DNA of 64,000 bases from CAYTAU01 sp964442075 (GTDB taxonomy: Bacteria > Bacteroidota > Bacteroidia > Bacteroidales > CAYTAU01): assembly GCA_964442075.1 (NCBI GenBank), contig CAYTWH010000007.1, positions 57,301 to 121,300 on the forward strand. Direction: 5' to 3'. The notes below the pieces were generated by a model, which saw only the letters and a list, made by a program, of their open reading frames with translations, was not told where the DNA came from and did no database searches. The translations under genes and the position numbers were made by a program. Positions within the stretch are counted from its first letter, which is position 1. The number at the start of each line of letters is the position of its first letter. Positions 8,702 to 15,867 of this stretch are shown here, piece after piece.

Positions 8702-9613
8702 ATGACTGGAAAACAAGAAGCCTATTTCTCGATGGCAAACAAAACAAATGGTGAAATGCAAAAAAATATCAGCATTTGGGGAGCAAACAGAATAATTATT
8801 GCAACAGTAGCAATAATTGTAGCACTATTTAAAAGTATTCAAGAAAACCTTGCAATACAAAACAAAACAAGCAAAGGTTTATCGAAAATGAAAAAACAAT
8901 TTAGAGATAAACTAAACCTTACAACCGATGTTTTTTTGGGCATATTTCGTTCTTATGCAAAAACAATTGGCGATGAAGACCTTTACGAAAATTCTAATTT
9001 ATCAATGACTGATATTAAAGCAATATTAGATAATAAAATAATGACAAGAGTAAATACCGTAAAAGATTATGCTACCAAGCATTTAAAAGAGCTTAAAGAT
9101 TACGGTATGGAACAAAAAATGATTGAAGATTACGGCAGAGAAGCCGATGGATATATAGAATATAATACCACACCACAAGAATTAGTAGCTGAGAAAAGTA
9201 GAGCAACAGCCCAACTTGAAAAATTGTTTGAAGAATTAGACATACAACTTACCGAGCATTTAGATAATCACATGATGCAGTATAAAACCAAAGAAAAAAA
9301 GTTTTACGAAATTTACGAAAGAGCAAGAATAATTTTCGACGACCCAACAATTTCAAGGTCAATGATGGGTAAAGTACTTGGCGAAGAAACAAACTTGCCA
9401 ATACATAATGTTTTAGTAACAGTAGTATGCGAAAATGGCAAAACATTTACATATAAAACAACCGAAAAAGGTAATTTTCAGTTTAAAAAACTACCCGAAG
9501 GTAAATGTAAAGTTACTTTTGAATATCCCTACTACGACACACTAACAGTTAAGTCTGCAATTTTTGATAACGCTATGACAAGGCTTAATGTGGCTATTAG
9601 GAAAACGGAGTAA
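8702..9613 (+). CDS. Hypothetical protein with C-terminal carboxypeptidase-regulatory-like domain
   Basis: The start at ATG 8702 is preferred over an in-frame TTG at 8663; a TATCTTTG -7-like element at 8658-8665 overlaps that TTG. The 303-residue protein has a hydrophobic segment near residues 25-40 (IIIATVAIIVALF) and a long charged helical region (about 45-215). It ends in a beta-sandwich resembling the carboxypeptidase regulatory-like fold (GKVLGEETNLPIHNVLVTV ... NFQFKKLPEG). Such domains usually act in the envelope, but here the N-terminus looks like a membrane anchor rather than a cleaved signal. The function is unknown. Confidence 0.6.
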   Translation: MTGKQEAYFSMANKTNGEMQKNISIWGANRIIIATVAIIVALFKSIQENLAIQNKTSKGLSKMKKQFRDKLNLTTDVFLGIFRSYAKTIGDEDLYENSNLSMTDIKAILDNKIMTRVNTVKDYATKHLKELKDYGMEQKMIEDYGREADGYIEYNTTPQELVAEKSRATAQLEKLFEELDIQLTEHLDNHMMQYKTKEKKFYEIYERARIIFDDPTISRSMMGKVLGEETNLPIHNVLVTVVCENGKTFTYKTTEKGNFQFKKLPEGKCKVTFEYPYYDTLTVKSAIFDNAMTRLNVAIRKTE

Positions 9614-9623
9614 ATTACAAATT

Positions 9624-9650
9624 CATCCGATGACTTTAAGTCATCGGATG
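9624..9650. repeat. Perfect 12-bp hairpin
   Basis: CATCCGATGACT, loop TTA, then AGTCATCGGATG. It lies 11 bases after the preceding stop codon. No T tract follows, so it is not a classical terminator. It could protect the mRNA 3' end or be a relic of a mobile element. Confidence 0.6.
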
Positions 9651-9681
9651 AGTAACTAATAAGTTTAAAATGACTAAAATT

Positions 9682-9713
9682 AAAAGGGAGTGTTTTTTTT
9701 CTCTCCTTTTTTT
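9682..9713 (+). terminator. Intrinsic terminator before the first direct repeat
   Basis: AAAAGGGAG pairs with CTCTCCTTTT with one bulge and is followed by a T run. It is nearly the same as the terminator at 12299-12332, and both sit a few bases before a copy of the 157-bp repeat. Confidence 0.7.
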
Positions 9714-9715
9714 GT

Positions 9716-9872
9716 TATATTTGTTAAATGTTTAAAAACAATATTATCCAATTACAAACGACTATAAACGTTTGTTGTCGGTTTCATTAAAGATTATCAA
9801 TGATTTAACAAAATTAATAAACTGTAGATATAAGAGATATAACGTGCATTAATGCACGTTATCCTGATGTTA
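9716..9872. repeat. 157-bp perfect direct repeat, copy 1
   Basis: The sequence is identical base for base to 12336-12492, offset by 2620. It contains an ACAAACG/CGTTTGT hairpin and a 24-bp perfect palindrome. The repeat ends at the GTTA that begins the first cassette; the copies diverge at the next base (CCT against GGC). No gene is seen between 9614 and 9978. Confidence 0.95.
9839..9862. repeat. 24-bp perfect palindrome within the 157-bp repeat
   Basis: The left arm ATAACGTGCATT is followed by its exact reverse complement. The same palindrome occurs at 12459-12482. It lies 6 bases before the cassette-start GTT and may be the stem of a minimal recombination site. Confidence 0.85.
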
Positions 9873-9939
9873 CCTGCAAGCAAAAAAAAGACCGTCAGTG
9901 CAAACTTAAAATCGCATTTTTTATTCGTGGCGATTGAAT

Positions 9940-9955
9940 TAACTTTGTACTTTTG
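9940..9955 (+). promoter_or_regulatory. Candidate -7 elements for the EcoRI operon
   Basis: TAACTTTG (9940-9947) and TACTTTTG (9948-9955) both fit TAnnTTTG. They lie 24-39 bases before the endonuclease ATG. No convincing TTTG is seen at the right distance upstream. Confidence 0.35.
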
Positions 9956-9978
9956 AAATTAAATAAATCAAGGAAGAT

Positions 9979-10815
9979 ATGTCTAAAAAGAATCAATCAA
10001 CAAGATTAACGAAGCAACATAAGAAGTCTCACGGTGTAGTTGGAATATTTGGAGATGAAGCAAAATCACACGATATGAAAGTTGGAGAAATCTCTCATCT
10101 TGTAATTGAACAGCTTGAAAAGGATTATCCTCAATTATCTTTTCAATATAAAACAAGCATAAAAAAAGAAGAAATAAACGAAGCATTGAAAAAGATAGAT
10201 AAAGAATTAGGGCAAACTCTTTTTGTATCAAATTCTAGCATTAAACCTGATGGGGGAATAATTGAAGTAAAAGACGACAAAGGTAATTGGCGAATAGTTT
10301 TAGTATCAGAGGCTAAACACCAAGGGAAAGACATTGAAAACATTAAAAAAGGAAATTTAGTTGGAACAGGTAATAATCAAGACTTAATGGCTGCAGGAAA
10401 TGCGATAGAGAGGTCTCATAAAAACATATCAGAAATTGCTAATTTGATGTTGTCGGAATCTCACTATCCTTATGTGTTATTTCTGGAAGGCTCTAATTTC
10501 TTAACAGAAACTATTGCAATTAAAAGACCTGATGGAAGGCTTGTAACACTTGAGTACAATTCAGGAATACTAAATAGATTAGATAGATTAACCTCTGCAA
10601 ATTATGGTATGCCAATTAATACCAATTTATGTAAAAACAAGTTTGTTAAGCATACAAATAAAACAATTATGCTTCAAGCAACTTCAATATATACACAAGG
10701 GGATGGAGGAAAATGGGATGCCAAAGAAATGTTTGATATTATGGTTCAAGTTTCAAAAAGCTCTCTCAATGTATTAGGAAGTGATATTTTTAATCAACTA
10801 ACCAAGCGCAAATAG
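9979..10815 (+). CDS. ecoRIR: Type II restriction endonuclease, EcoRI family (expected site GAATTC)
   Basis: This 278-residue protein is a close relative of the E. coli plasmid enzyme EcoRI (277 residues). The shared segments, recalled from the known protein, run along the whole chain and include SNSSIKPDGG, EAKHQGKDI, DLMAAGNAIERSHKNISEIA, VLFLEGSNFLTE and EYNSGILNRLDRLT. Catalytic residues fall at EcoRI numbering: Asp91, Glu111 and Lys113. The recognition loop AAGNAIERSH (the EcoRI AGNAxER motif) is intact, so cleavage of GAATTC is expected. The endonuclease precedes its methyltransferase by 36 bases, as in the E. coli system. It is the cargo of cassette 1 and a clear case of horizontal transfer. 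Confidence 0.97.
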   Translation: MSKKNQSTRLTKQHKKSHGVVGIFGDEAKSHDMKVGEISHLVIEQLEKDYPQLSFQYKTSIKKEEINEALKKIDKELGQTLFVSNSSIKPDGGIIEVKDDKGNWRIVLVSEAKHQGKDIENIKKGNLVGTGNNQDLMAAGNAIERSHKNISEIANLMLSESHYPYVLFLEGSNFLTETIAIKRPDGRLVTLEYNSGILNRLDRLTSANYGMPINTNLCKNKFVKHTNKTIMLQATSIYTQGDGGKWDAKEMFDIMVQVSKSSLNVLGSDIFNQLTKRK

Positions 10816-10851
10816 TTAAAATAAAGTTTATTAAGTTAGGATAAGTAGACA

Positions 10852-11826
10852 ATGGCAAGAAATGCAACAAATAAATTATTACAAAAAGCTAAGAAGTCAA
10901 AAAGTGATGAGTTTTATACTCAACTTTCAGATATTGAAAGTGAGTTACAACACTATAAAAGTCATTTTAAAGACAAAGTAGTTTTTTGCAATTGCGATGA
11001 CCCTCAAATTAGTAACTTCTTCAATTATTTTGCCTCAAACTTTAAAGAGTTAGGTCTTAAAAAATTAATCTCTGCTTGTTATAAAGAACAAGTAAGAAAT
11101 TTATTTAATACAAAAGAAGATGGAAATGGTTTTTTCTTTGAATATTCAGGTTCAGAAGATGAAGAAAAAAAACCAAGTTCAACTGATATTGTTTACTTTA
11201 AAGGAGATGGAGATTTTCGTAGTGAAGAAAGTATTGAACTTTTAAAACAATCAGATATTGTTGTTACTAACCCTCCATTTTCACTATTTAGAGAATTTGT
11301 TTCTCAACTAGTTAAATACGATAAGAAGTTTTTGACAATTGCCAATATAAATGCAATAACTTATAAAGAAATCTTCAAACTCATTAAAGAAAATAAGGCG
11401 TGGCTAGGAATAAATCTTGGTAGAGGTGTTTCTGGATTTATTGTTCCTGATCACTATGAACTTTATGGAACAGAGGCTCGGATTGATGACTTTGGTAACC
11501 GAATTGTTTCTCCGAACAATTGTCTTTGGTTAACTAATTTAGATATCTCTAAACGTCACGAAGATATTACTCTCACAGAAAGATATATTGGAAACGAAGT
11601 TGCATATTCAAAATATGATAATTATGATGGAATCAATGTCAATAAAACAAAGGACATTCCTTTAGATTACAAAGAATATATGGGTGTTCCTATTACATTT
11701 CTACATAAATTTAATCCTGACCAATTTGAACTTATTAAGTTCAGAAAAGGCAATGATGAAAAAGATTTATCGATAAACGGGAAATGTCCATATTTTAGAA
11801 TATTAATCAAGAATAAACGAATATAA
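10852..11826 (+). CDS. ecoRIM: Adenine-specific DNA methyltransferase, EcoRI family
   Basis: It methylates adenine in GAATTC and protects the host from the adjacent endonuclease. The 324 residues compare with 326 in M.EcoRI. The start MARNATNKLL is shared, followed by SKSDEFYTQ, the NPPF catalytic motif at 140-143, LGRGVSGFIVP, ELYGTEARID and the ending LSINGKCPYFRILIKNKR. The M.EcoRI region around residues 80-115 is the least similar part. It lies directly downstream of the endonuclease with a 36-base gap. No controller gene lies inside the cassette; an ArsR-type gene follows after the cassette end. Confidence 0.97.
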   Translation: MARNATNKLLQKAKKSKSDEFYTQLSDIESELQHYKSHFKDKVVFCNCDDPQISNFFNYFASNFKELGLKKLISACYKEQVRNLFNTKEDGNGFFFEYSGSEDEEKKPSSTDIVYFKGDGDFRSEESIELLKQSDIVVTNPPFSLFREFVSQLVKYDKKFLTIANINAITYKEIFKLIKENKAWLGINLGRGVSGFIVPDHYELYGTEARIDDFGNRIVSPNNCLWLTNLDISKRHEDITLTERYIGNEVAYSKYDNYDGINVNKTKDIPLDYKEYMGVPITFLHKFNPDQFELIKFRKGNDEKDLSINGKCPYFRILIKNKRI

Positions 11827-11850
11827 ACAGAATTTATTAAAAAAGAGGAA

Positions 11851-11945
11851 TGCCAGCAGGTAACCCCTGCTAAGCAGAGTTTGTAACCCCTGCTGGTGCG
11901 CGATTGTATCGCGTTCCCTACTAAGCGGAGTTTGCAACCCCGCAT
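11851..11945. repeat. Cluster of GC-rich inverted repeats after cassette 1
   Basis: AGCAGG-TAA-CCCCTGCT, GCGCGATTGTATCGCG and two AACCCC(T/G)GC units joined by TAAGC(A/G)GAGTTTG form nested hairpins. The GC content stands out from the AT-rich surroundings. The cassette-end GCAGGTAAC is part of the first hairpin. Confidence 0.65.
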
Positions 11946-11964
11946 AAATAAAATACTTAATATT

Positions 11965-12276
11965 ATGGCAAAACAAATAAAAAACCTTAGCGAAGAACAA
12001 ACAGACAGGGCTGCAAGTCTTATAAAATCTCTTAGTCATCCTATGCGGATTTTAATAATTAAGTATTTGGAAGATGAAAAAGAATTAACAGTAACACAAC
12101 TTTATAATTTATTAAATATTGATAGTTCTACTACTTCATATCATCTTAAAATATTAAAAAAGCAAGGTATTATAGGAGCCAAACTAAAAGGTGCAAGCAC
12201 ACTATATTATTTAAAAAAAGACAGATTAGAATATATTATTGAGTGTATTTCACGGCTTGTAGTTTCTTACTATTAA
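11965..12276 (+). CDS. ArsR-family winged-helix transcriptional regulator
   Basis: The ATG at 11965 gives 103 residues. The conserved ArsR HTH is visible: LSHPMRILIIKYL, then LYNLLNIDSSTTSYHLKILKKQGIIGAKLKG, then a wing with YYLKKD. There are no metal-binding Cys pairs (no ELCVCDL-type motif), so metal sensing is unlikely. It is alone between the end of cassette 1 and a terminator plus the second 157-bp repeat. It could be a regulator of the island or a host gene that was present before insertion. The in-frame extension upstream runs through the GC-rich repeats and is not used. Confidence 0.85.
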   Translation: MAKQIKNLSEEQTDRAASLIKSLSHPMRILIIKYLEDEKELTVTQLYNLLNIDSSTTSYHLKILKKQGIIGAKLKGASTLYYLKKDRLEYIIECISRLVVSYY

Positions 12277-12298
12277 AAAAGTGAGTAAAAACGAATTT

Positions 12299-12332
12299 AA
12301 AAGGAGAGAGTTTTTTTGCTCTCCTTTTTTTT
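12299..12332 (+). terminator. Intrinsic terminator after the ArsR gene
   Basis: AAAAGGAGAG and CTCTCCTTTT form a perfect 10-bp stem, followed by a T run. Confidence 0.85.
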
Positions 12333-12335
12333 GTA

Positions 12336-12492
12336 TATATTTGTTAAATGTTTAAAAACAATATTATCCAATTACAAACGACTATAAACGTTTGTTGTCG
12401 GTTTCATTAAAGATTATCAATGATTTAACAAAATTAATAAACTGTAGATATAAGAGATATAACGTGCATTAATGCACGTTATCCTGATGTTA
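12336..12492. repeat. 157-bp perfect direct repeat, copy 2
   Basis: It is identical to 9716-9872. It ends in the GTTA of cassette 2 (GTTAGGCAC). Perfect identity points to a recent duplication. The 2620-bp segment between matching positions carries the EcoRI genes and the ArsR gene. Confidence 0.95.
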
Positions 12493-12650
12493 GGCACAAG
12501 CAAAAGAAACGAAACAGAATGACAAATTTGCTACAAGAAAATACAGAAAAAGCCACCGCACAAATTGCACATTTGGTTTTTTGCCGACACACAAAAAGCC
12601 GACCCAAAAAAACCAAAAGAGCAATTTCTTGCCAACCCACAGAATAAGAG
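12489..12650 (+). repeat. Conserved 5' cassette flank, copy in cassette 2
   Basis: It shares GTTAGGCACAAGCAAA, AATTTGCTACAAGAAAATA, CACAAATTGCACATTTG, TTTTTTGCCGACACAC and AAAAGAGCAATTTCTTGCCAA with 22323-22485 and 29903-30055. The inner AAATTTGCTACAA is the reverse complement of TTGTAGCAAATTT in the 3' flanks. Confidence 0.85.
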
Positions 12651-12658
12651 TAAATTTG
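12628..12658 (+). promoter_or_regulatory. Promoter of type I R-M operon 1
   Basis: CTTG at 12628-12631 and TAAATTTG at 12651-12658 are separated by exactly 19 bases, the Bacteroidota spacing. The hsdM ATG is 30 bases downstream. The -33 part lies inside the conserved 5' flank. Confidence 0.6.
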
Positions 12659-12687
12659 GGAATTGAATTTAAGGAAGATTAAAATAT

Positions 12688-14256
12688 ATGAGTGAAGACC
12701 AAAAGAAACAACTTGAACAGCAACTATGGAATATAGCCAACGAGTTGAGAGGTAAAATGAATGCTGATGAATTCCGAGATTACATACTCGGATTTATTTT
12801 TTATAAGTATTTGGCTGAAAAAATGGAAATGTACGCCAACAACATTTTGAAACCTGACGGAATAAAATACAAAGAGATTAAAGAAAATTCAGAACAAGGA
12901 AAAGAGTATATCGAAGCAATCAAGGAGGAGTCTCTTGAAAAATTGGGTTATTTCCTGAAACCATCTGAATTGTTTAGTGAACTCGCAAAAAGAGGAAACA
13001 GAAACAATGATACTGAAAACAACTTCATTTTAGAAGACTTACAAGAAATTCTGAACAATATCCAACTTTCTACAATGGGAACGGAAAGCGAAGAAGATTT
13101 TGACAATCTTTTTGAGGATATGGATTTGAACAGTACCAAACTCGGAAAAACAACCGATGTAAGAAACAAACTAATTGCAAAAGTACTTTCGCATCTCGAC
13201 AAAATAGACTTTAAACTTGAAAACACTGAACTTGATGTTTTAGGTGATGCCTACGAATATTTGATTGGTCAATTTGCCAGTGGAGCAGGAAAAAAAGCAG
13301 GAGAATTTTACACACCACAGCAGGTAAGTATGATTTTGGCAAAGTTGGTAACAACAGGAAAAACAAAACTGAAATCAGTTTACGACCCAACTTGCGGTTC
13401 AGGCTCTTTGCTTTTGCGAGTTGCCAAAGAAGTAGAAGAAGTAAGCAATTTTTACGGACAAGAACTCAATAGAACAACTTACAACCTTGCACGAATGAAT
13501 ATGATTTTGCACGATGTGCATTACCGAAAATTCGATATAAAACAAGAAGATACATTAGAACACCCACAACATATTGAACACCAATTTGAAGCCATTGTAG
13601 CCAATCCGCCATTTTCGGCACAATGGAGTGCAAACCCTTTATTTACAAGTGATGACCGTTTTAGTCAATATGGGAAATTAGCACCAAAAAGCAAAGCAGA
13701 TTATGCTTTTGTACAGCATATGATACACCATTTGGCAGAAAACGGAACTATGGCAATTGTTTTACCTCACGGTGCTTTGTTTAGAAGTGGAGCGGAACAA
13801 CTTATCCGTAAATATCTAATCGAAGACCGTAATTATTTAGATGCTGTTATTGGATTGCCTGCAAACTTATTTTATGGTACATCAATTCCAACAAGCATAA
13901 TGGTTTTTAAAAAATGTAGAGAAAATCCCGAAGATGTACTGTTTATTGATAGCAGTAAACATTTTGAGAGAGGAACGCAAAACACTTTACGACAAACCGA
14001 CCTTGAAAAAATAATTACAACTTACAGAGAAAGAAAAGAGGTTGAGAAATACTCTTATCTCGCACCGCTTTCTGAAATTAAGGAAAACGAATACAACCTT
14101 AACATTCCAAGATATGTAAACACTTTTGAGGAGGAAGAGCCTGTTGATCTTGCCAAAGTTTCTGAAAAACTAAAAACGCTCGAAAACAAAATGAATGATA
14201 CAGACAAAGAACTGATTGCGCTTTGTAAAGAACTAAATATTGACACGCCTTTTTAG
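12688..14256 (+). CDS. hsdM: Type I restriction-modification DNA methyltransferase subunit HsdM
   Basis: This is the methyltransferase subunit of a type I R-M complex (M2S, or R2M2S when restricting). The 522 residues begin with an HsdM N-terminal helical domain, followed by the SAM-binding motif VYDPTCGSGSLLL (231-243) and the catalytic NPPF (306-309), which indicates N6-adenine methylation. The C-terminal helices contact HsdS. The next gene, hsdS, starts 3 bases after the stop, so translation is probably coupled. Together with HsdR below it belongs to the EcoR124-like type IC group. Confidence 0.95.
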   Translation: MSEDQKKQLEQQLWNIANELRGKMNADEFRDYILGFIFYKYLAEKMEMYANNILKPDGIKYKEIKENSEQGKEYIEAIKEESLEKLGYFLKPSELFSELAKRGNRNNDTENNFILEDLQEILNNIQLSTMGTESEEDFDNLFEDMDLNSTKLGKTTDVRNKLIAKVLSHLDKIDFKLENTELDVLGDAYEYLIGQFASGAGKKAGEFYTPQQVSMILAKLVTTGKTKLKSVYDPTCGSGSLLLRVAKEVEEVSNFYGQELNRTTYNLARMNMILHDVHYRKFDIKQEDTLEHPQHIEHQFEAIVANPPFSAQWSANPLFTSDDRFSQYGKLAPKSKADYAFVQHMIHHLAENGTMAIVLPHGALFRSGAEQLIRKYLIEDRNYLDAVIGLPANLFYGTSIPTSIMVFKKCRENPEDVLFIDSSKHFERGTQNTLRQTDLEKIITTYRERKEVEKYSYLAPLSEIKENEYNLNIPRYVNTFEEEEPVDLAKVSEKLKTLENKMNDTDKELIALCKELNIDTPF

Positions 14257-14259
14257 ATT

Positions 14260-15474
14260 ATGGAAAAATTACAAAACAAAATACCGCTTGTAAGGTTTTC
14301 AGAGTTTAAAGATCACTGGGAACACAAAGAACTAAACGAACTCTTAAGCGAATCGAAAAAGAAGAATGTTGATTTAAAATACGGCAAAGAAGAAGTTTTA
14401 TCGGTTTCGGGCGAATTAGGAATTGTAAACCAAATTGAACATTTAGGGCGTTCGTATGCAGGTGTTTCTGTGCATAATTACGGAGTTGTAGAAGTAGGCG
14501 ATATTGTTTATACCAAAAGCCCACTAAAAGCCAATCCTTACGGAATTATAAAAATTAACAAAGGCAAAGCAGGTATTGTTTCTACGCTTTATGCTGTTTA
14601 CAATGTAAATGAGAAAACCGCTAATGGTGATTTTTTAGACTATTACTTTTCGTTAGATGCAAATACCAACCGTTATTTACGACCATTGGTGCGTAAGGGT
14701 GCAAAAAATACGTTGCAAGTTTCTGATGAAGAAGCAATAAAAGGAAAAATATTTTTACCGCAAGTAACAGAACAAAAACGCATAGCCAATTTCTTTTCTG
14801 TTTTGGATAACAAAATAAACGAACTCAAAGAAAAGAAAGCCCTTTTGGAAGAATATAAAAAAGGAATGATGCAAAAGATATTCTCGCAGGAGATTAGATT
14901 TAAAGATGATGACGGGAAGGAGTTTGTAGATTGGGAAAGTAAAAAATTAAGTGAGACAGCAGAGATAAATCCCAAAAATGGGAAATTGCCAAAATCCTTT
15001 ATTTACATTGACCTTGAAAGTGTTGTGAAAGGACGTTTGAATAAAAAAGAAAGGGTGTCTGTTGAAGATGCACCAAGCAGAGCACAGCGAATATTGAAAA
15101 GTAATGATATTTTATTCCAAATGGTTAGACCGTATCAAAGGAATAACTTCTTCTTTGATATAGAAAGTGCCGATTATGTTGCTTCAACTGGATATGCACA
15201 AATTAGAACAAAGAATAATACTTTATTTTTATATCAACTTTTACATACAGATAATTTTGTGAATAAAGTTGAAAATAAATGTACAGGAACAGGATACCCA
15301 GCAATAAATTCATCAGACCTTTCAAAAATATCTGTTAGTATTCCATCCATTTCTGAACAAATCAAAATCGCCAACTTTCTATCAAAAATAGACGATAAAA
15401 TAAATACGGTAAACGAGCAGATAGAAGAAAGTAAAGAATACAAAAAGGGACTTTTACAAAAGATGTATTGTTAG
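14260..15474 (+). CDS. hsdS: Type I R-M specificity subunit HsdS
   Basis: The 404-residue protein has two target-recognition domains (about 1-165 and 205-355). They are separated by coiled-coil spacers ending in similar phrases: QKRIANFFSVLDNKINELKE near 165-185 and EQIKIANFLSKIDDKINTVNE near 365-385. The repeated phrase is the internal duplication expected of HsdS. It sets the bipartite DNA sequence recognised by the complex; the site cannot be read from sequence alone. It is transcribed with hsdM. Confidence 0.95.
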   Translation: MEKLQNKIPLVRFSEFKDHWEHKELNELLSESKKKNVDLKYGKEEVLSVSGELGIVNQIEHLGRSYAGVSVHNYGVVEVGDIVYTKSPLKANPYGIIKINKGKAGIVSTLYAVYNVNEKTANGDFLDYYFSLDANTNRYLRPLVRKGAKNTLQVSDEEAIKGKIFLPQVTEQKRIANFFSVLDNKINELKEKKALLEEYKKGMMQKIFSQEIRFKDDDGKEFVDWESKKLSETAEINPKNGKLPKSFIYIDLESVVKGRLNKKERVSVEDAPSRAQRILKSNDILFQMVRPYQRNNFFFDIESADYVASTGYAQIRTKNNTLFLYQLLHTDNFVNKVENKCTGTGYPAINSSDLSKISVSIPSISEQIKIANFLSKIDDKINTVNEQIEESKEYKKGLLQKMYC

Positions 15475-15475
15475 T

Positions 15476-15865
15476 ATGAATAAAAATTATCACATAGAAT
15501 TTAGTAATGAAGTTGAAAGAATTCTAAAAGAATTGTATTACAACCCATTGCCAAATATACCTACTGAAAAAAGGGCTATTATTGAAACAGAAAAACGACA
15601 TGTAGATTATTTAATAACATATGATTTAGTATCGAAAGTAAAGGTAAATATTGGTGGAACATCCTATCCTTTATCATTAAATAAAAAAGGATATGAGGTT
15701 TTTGAAAAATATACTGGCTGGAATGATTATAAGAAACAAGTAATCGACAAACAAGACAAAATTGAGAAATCAAAAGCATTAGCACAAAGATATTGGTGGT
15801 TACCAATTCTTATTTCACTTCTTGCCCTTGGTGTTGCTGTATTTGCATTATTTACGAATGATTAA
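15476..15865 (+). CDS. Small membrane protein embedded in the type I R-M operon
   Basis: The 129-residue protein is squeezed between hsdS (1-base gap) and hsdR (2-base gap), so it is an integral part of the operon. The C-terminus is a single transmembrane segment (WWLPILISLLALGVAVFALF). The N-terminal 100 residues are soluble and may form a small winged-helix-like domain (GTSYPLSLNKKGYEVFEKY). I recognise no family. It might tether the complex to the membrane or act as an extra effector. Confidence 0.75.
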   Translation: MNKNYHIEFSNEVERILKELYYNPLPNIPTEKRAIIETEKRHVDYLITYDLVSKVKVNIGGTSYPLSLNKKGYEVFEKYTGWNDYKKQVIDKQDKIEKSKALAQRYWWLPILISLLALGVAVFALFTND

Positions 15866-15867
15866 TT

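Larger units (their letters stand above)
9869..11864 (+). mobile_element. Cassette 1: EcoRI R-M module bounded by GTTACCTGC / GCAGGTAAC
   Basis: The first nine bases, GTTACCTGC, are the exact reverse complement of the last nine, GCAGGTAAC (11856-11864). The module holds only the EcoRI-type endonuclease and methyltransferase genes. The end is preceded by AGGAATGCCAG, which also precedes the ends of cassettes 2 and 3. An ArsR gene and a second copy of the 157-bp repeat lie between this end and cassette 2, so no compact attC-like fold can be drawn at this junction. Homologous recombination between the 157-bp copies could also delete the segment. Confidence 0.6.
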
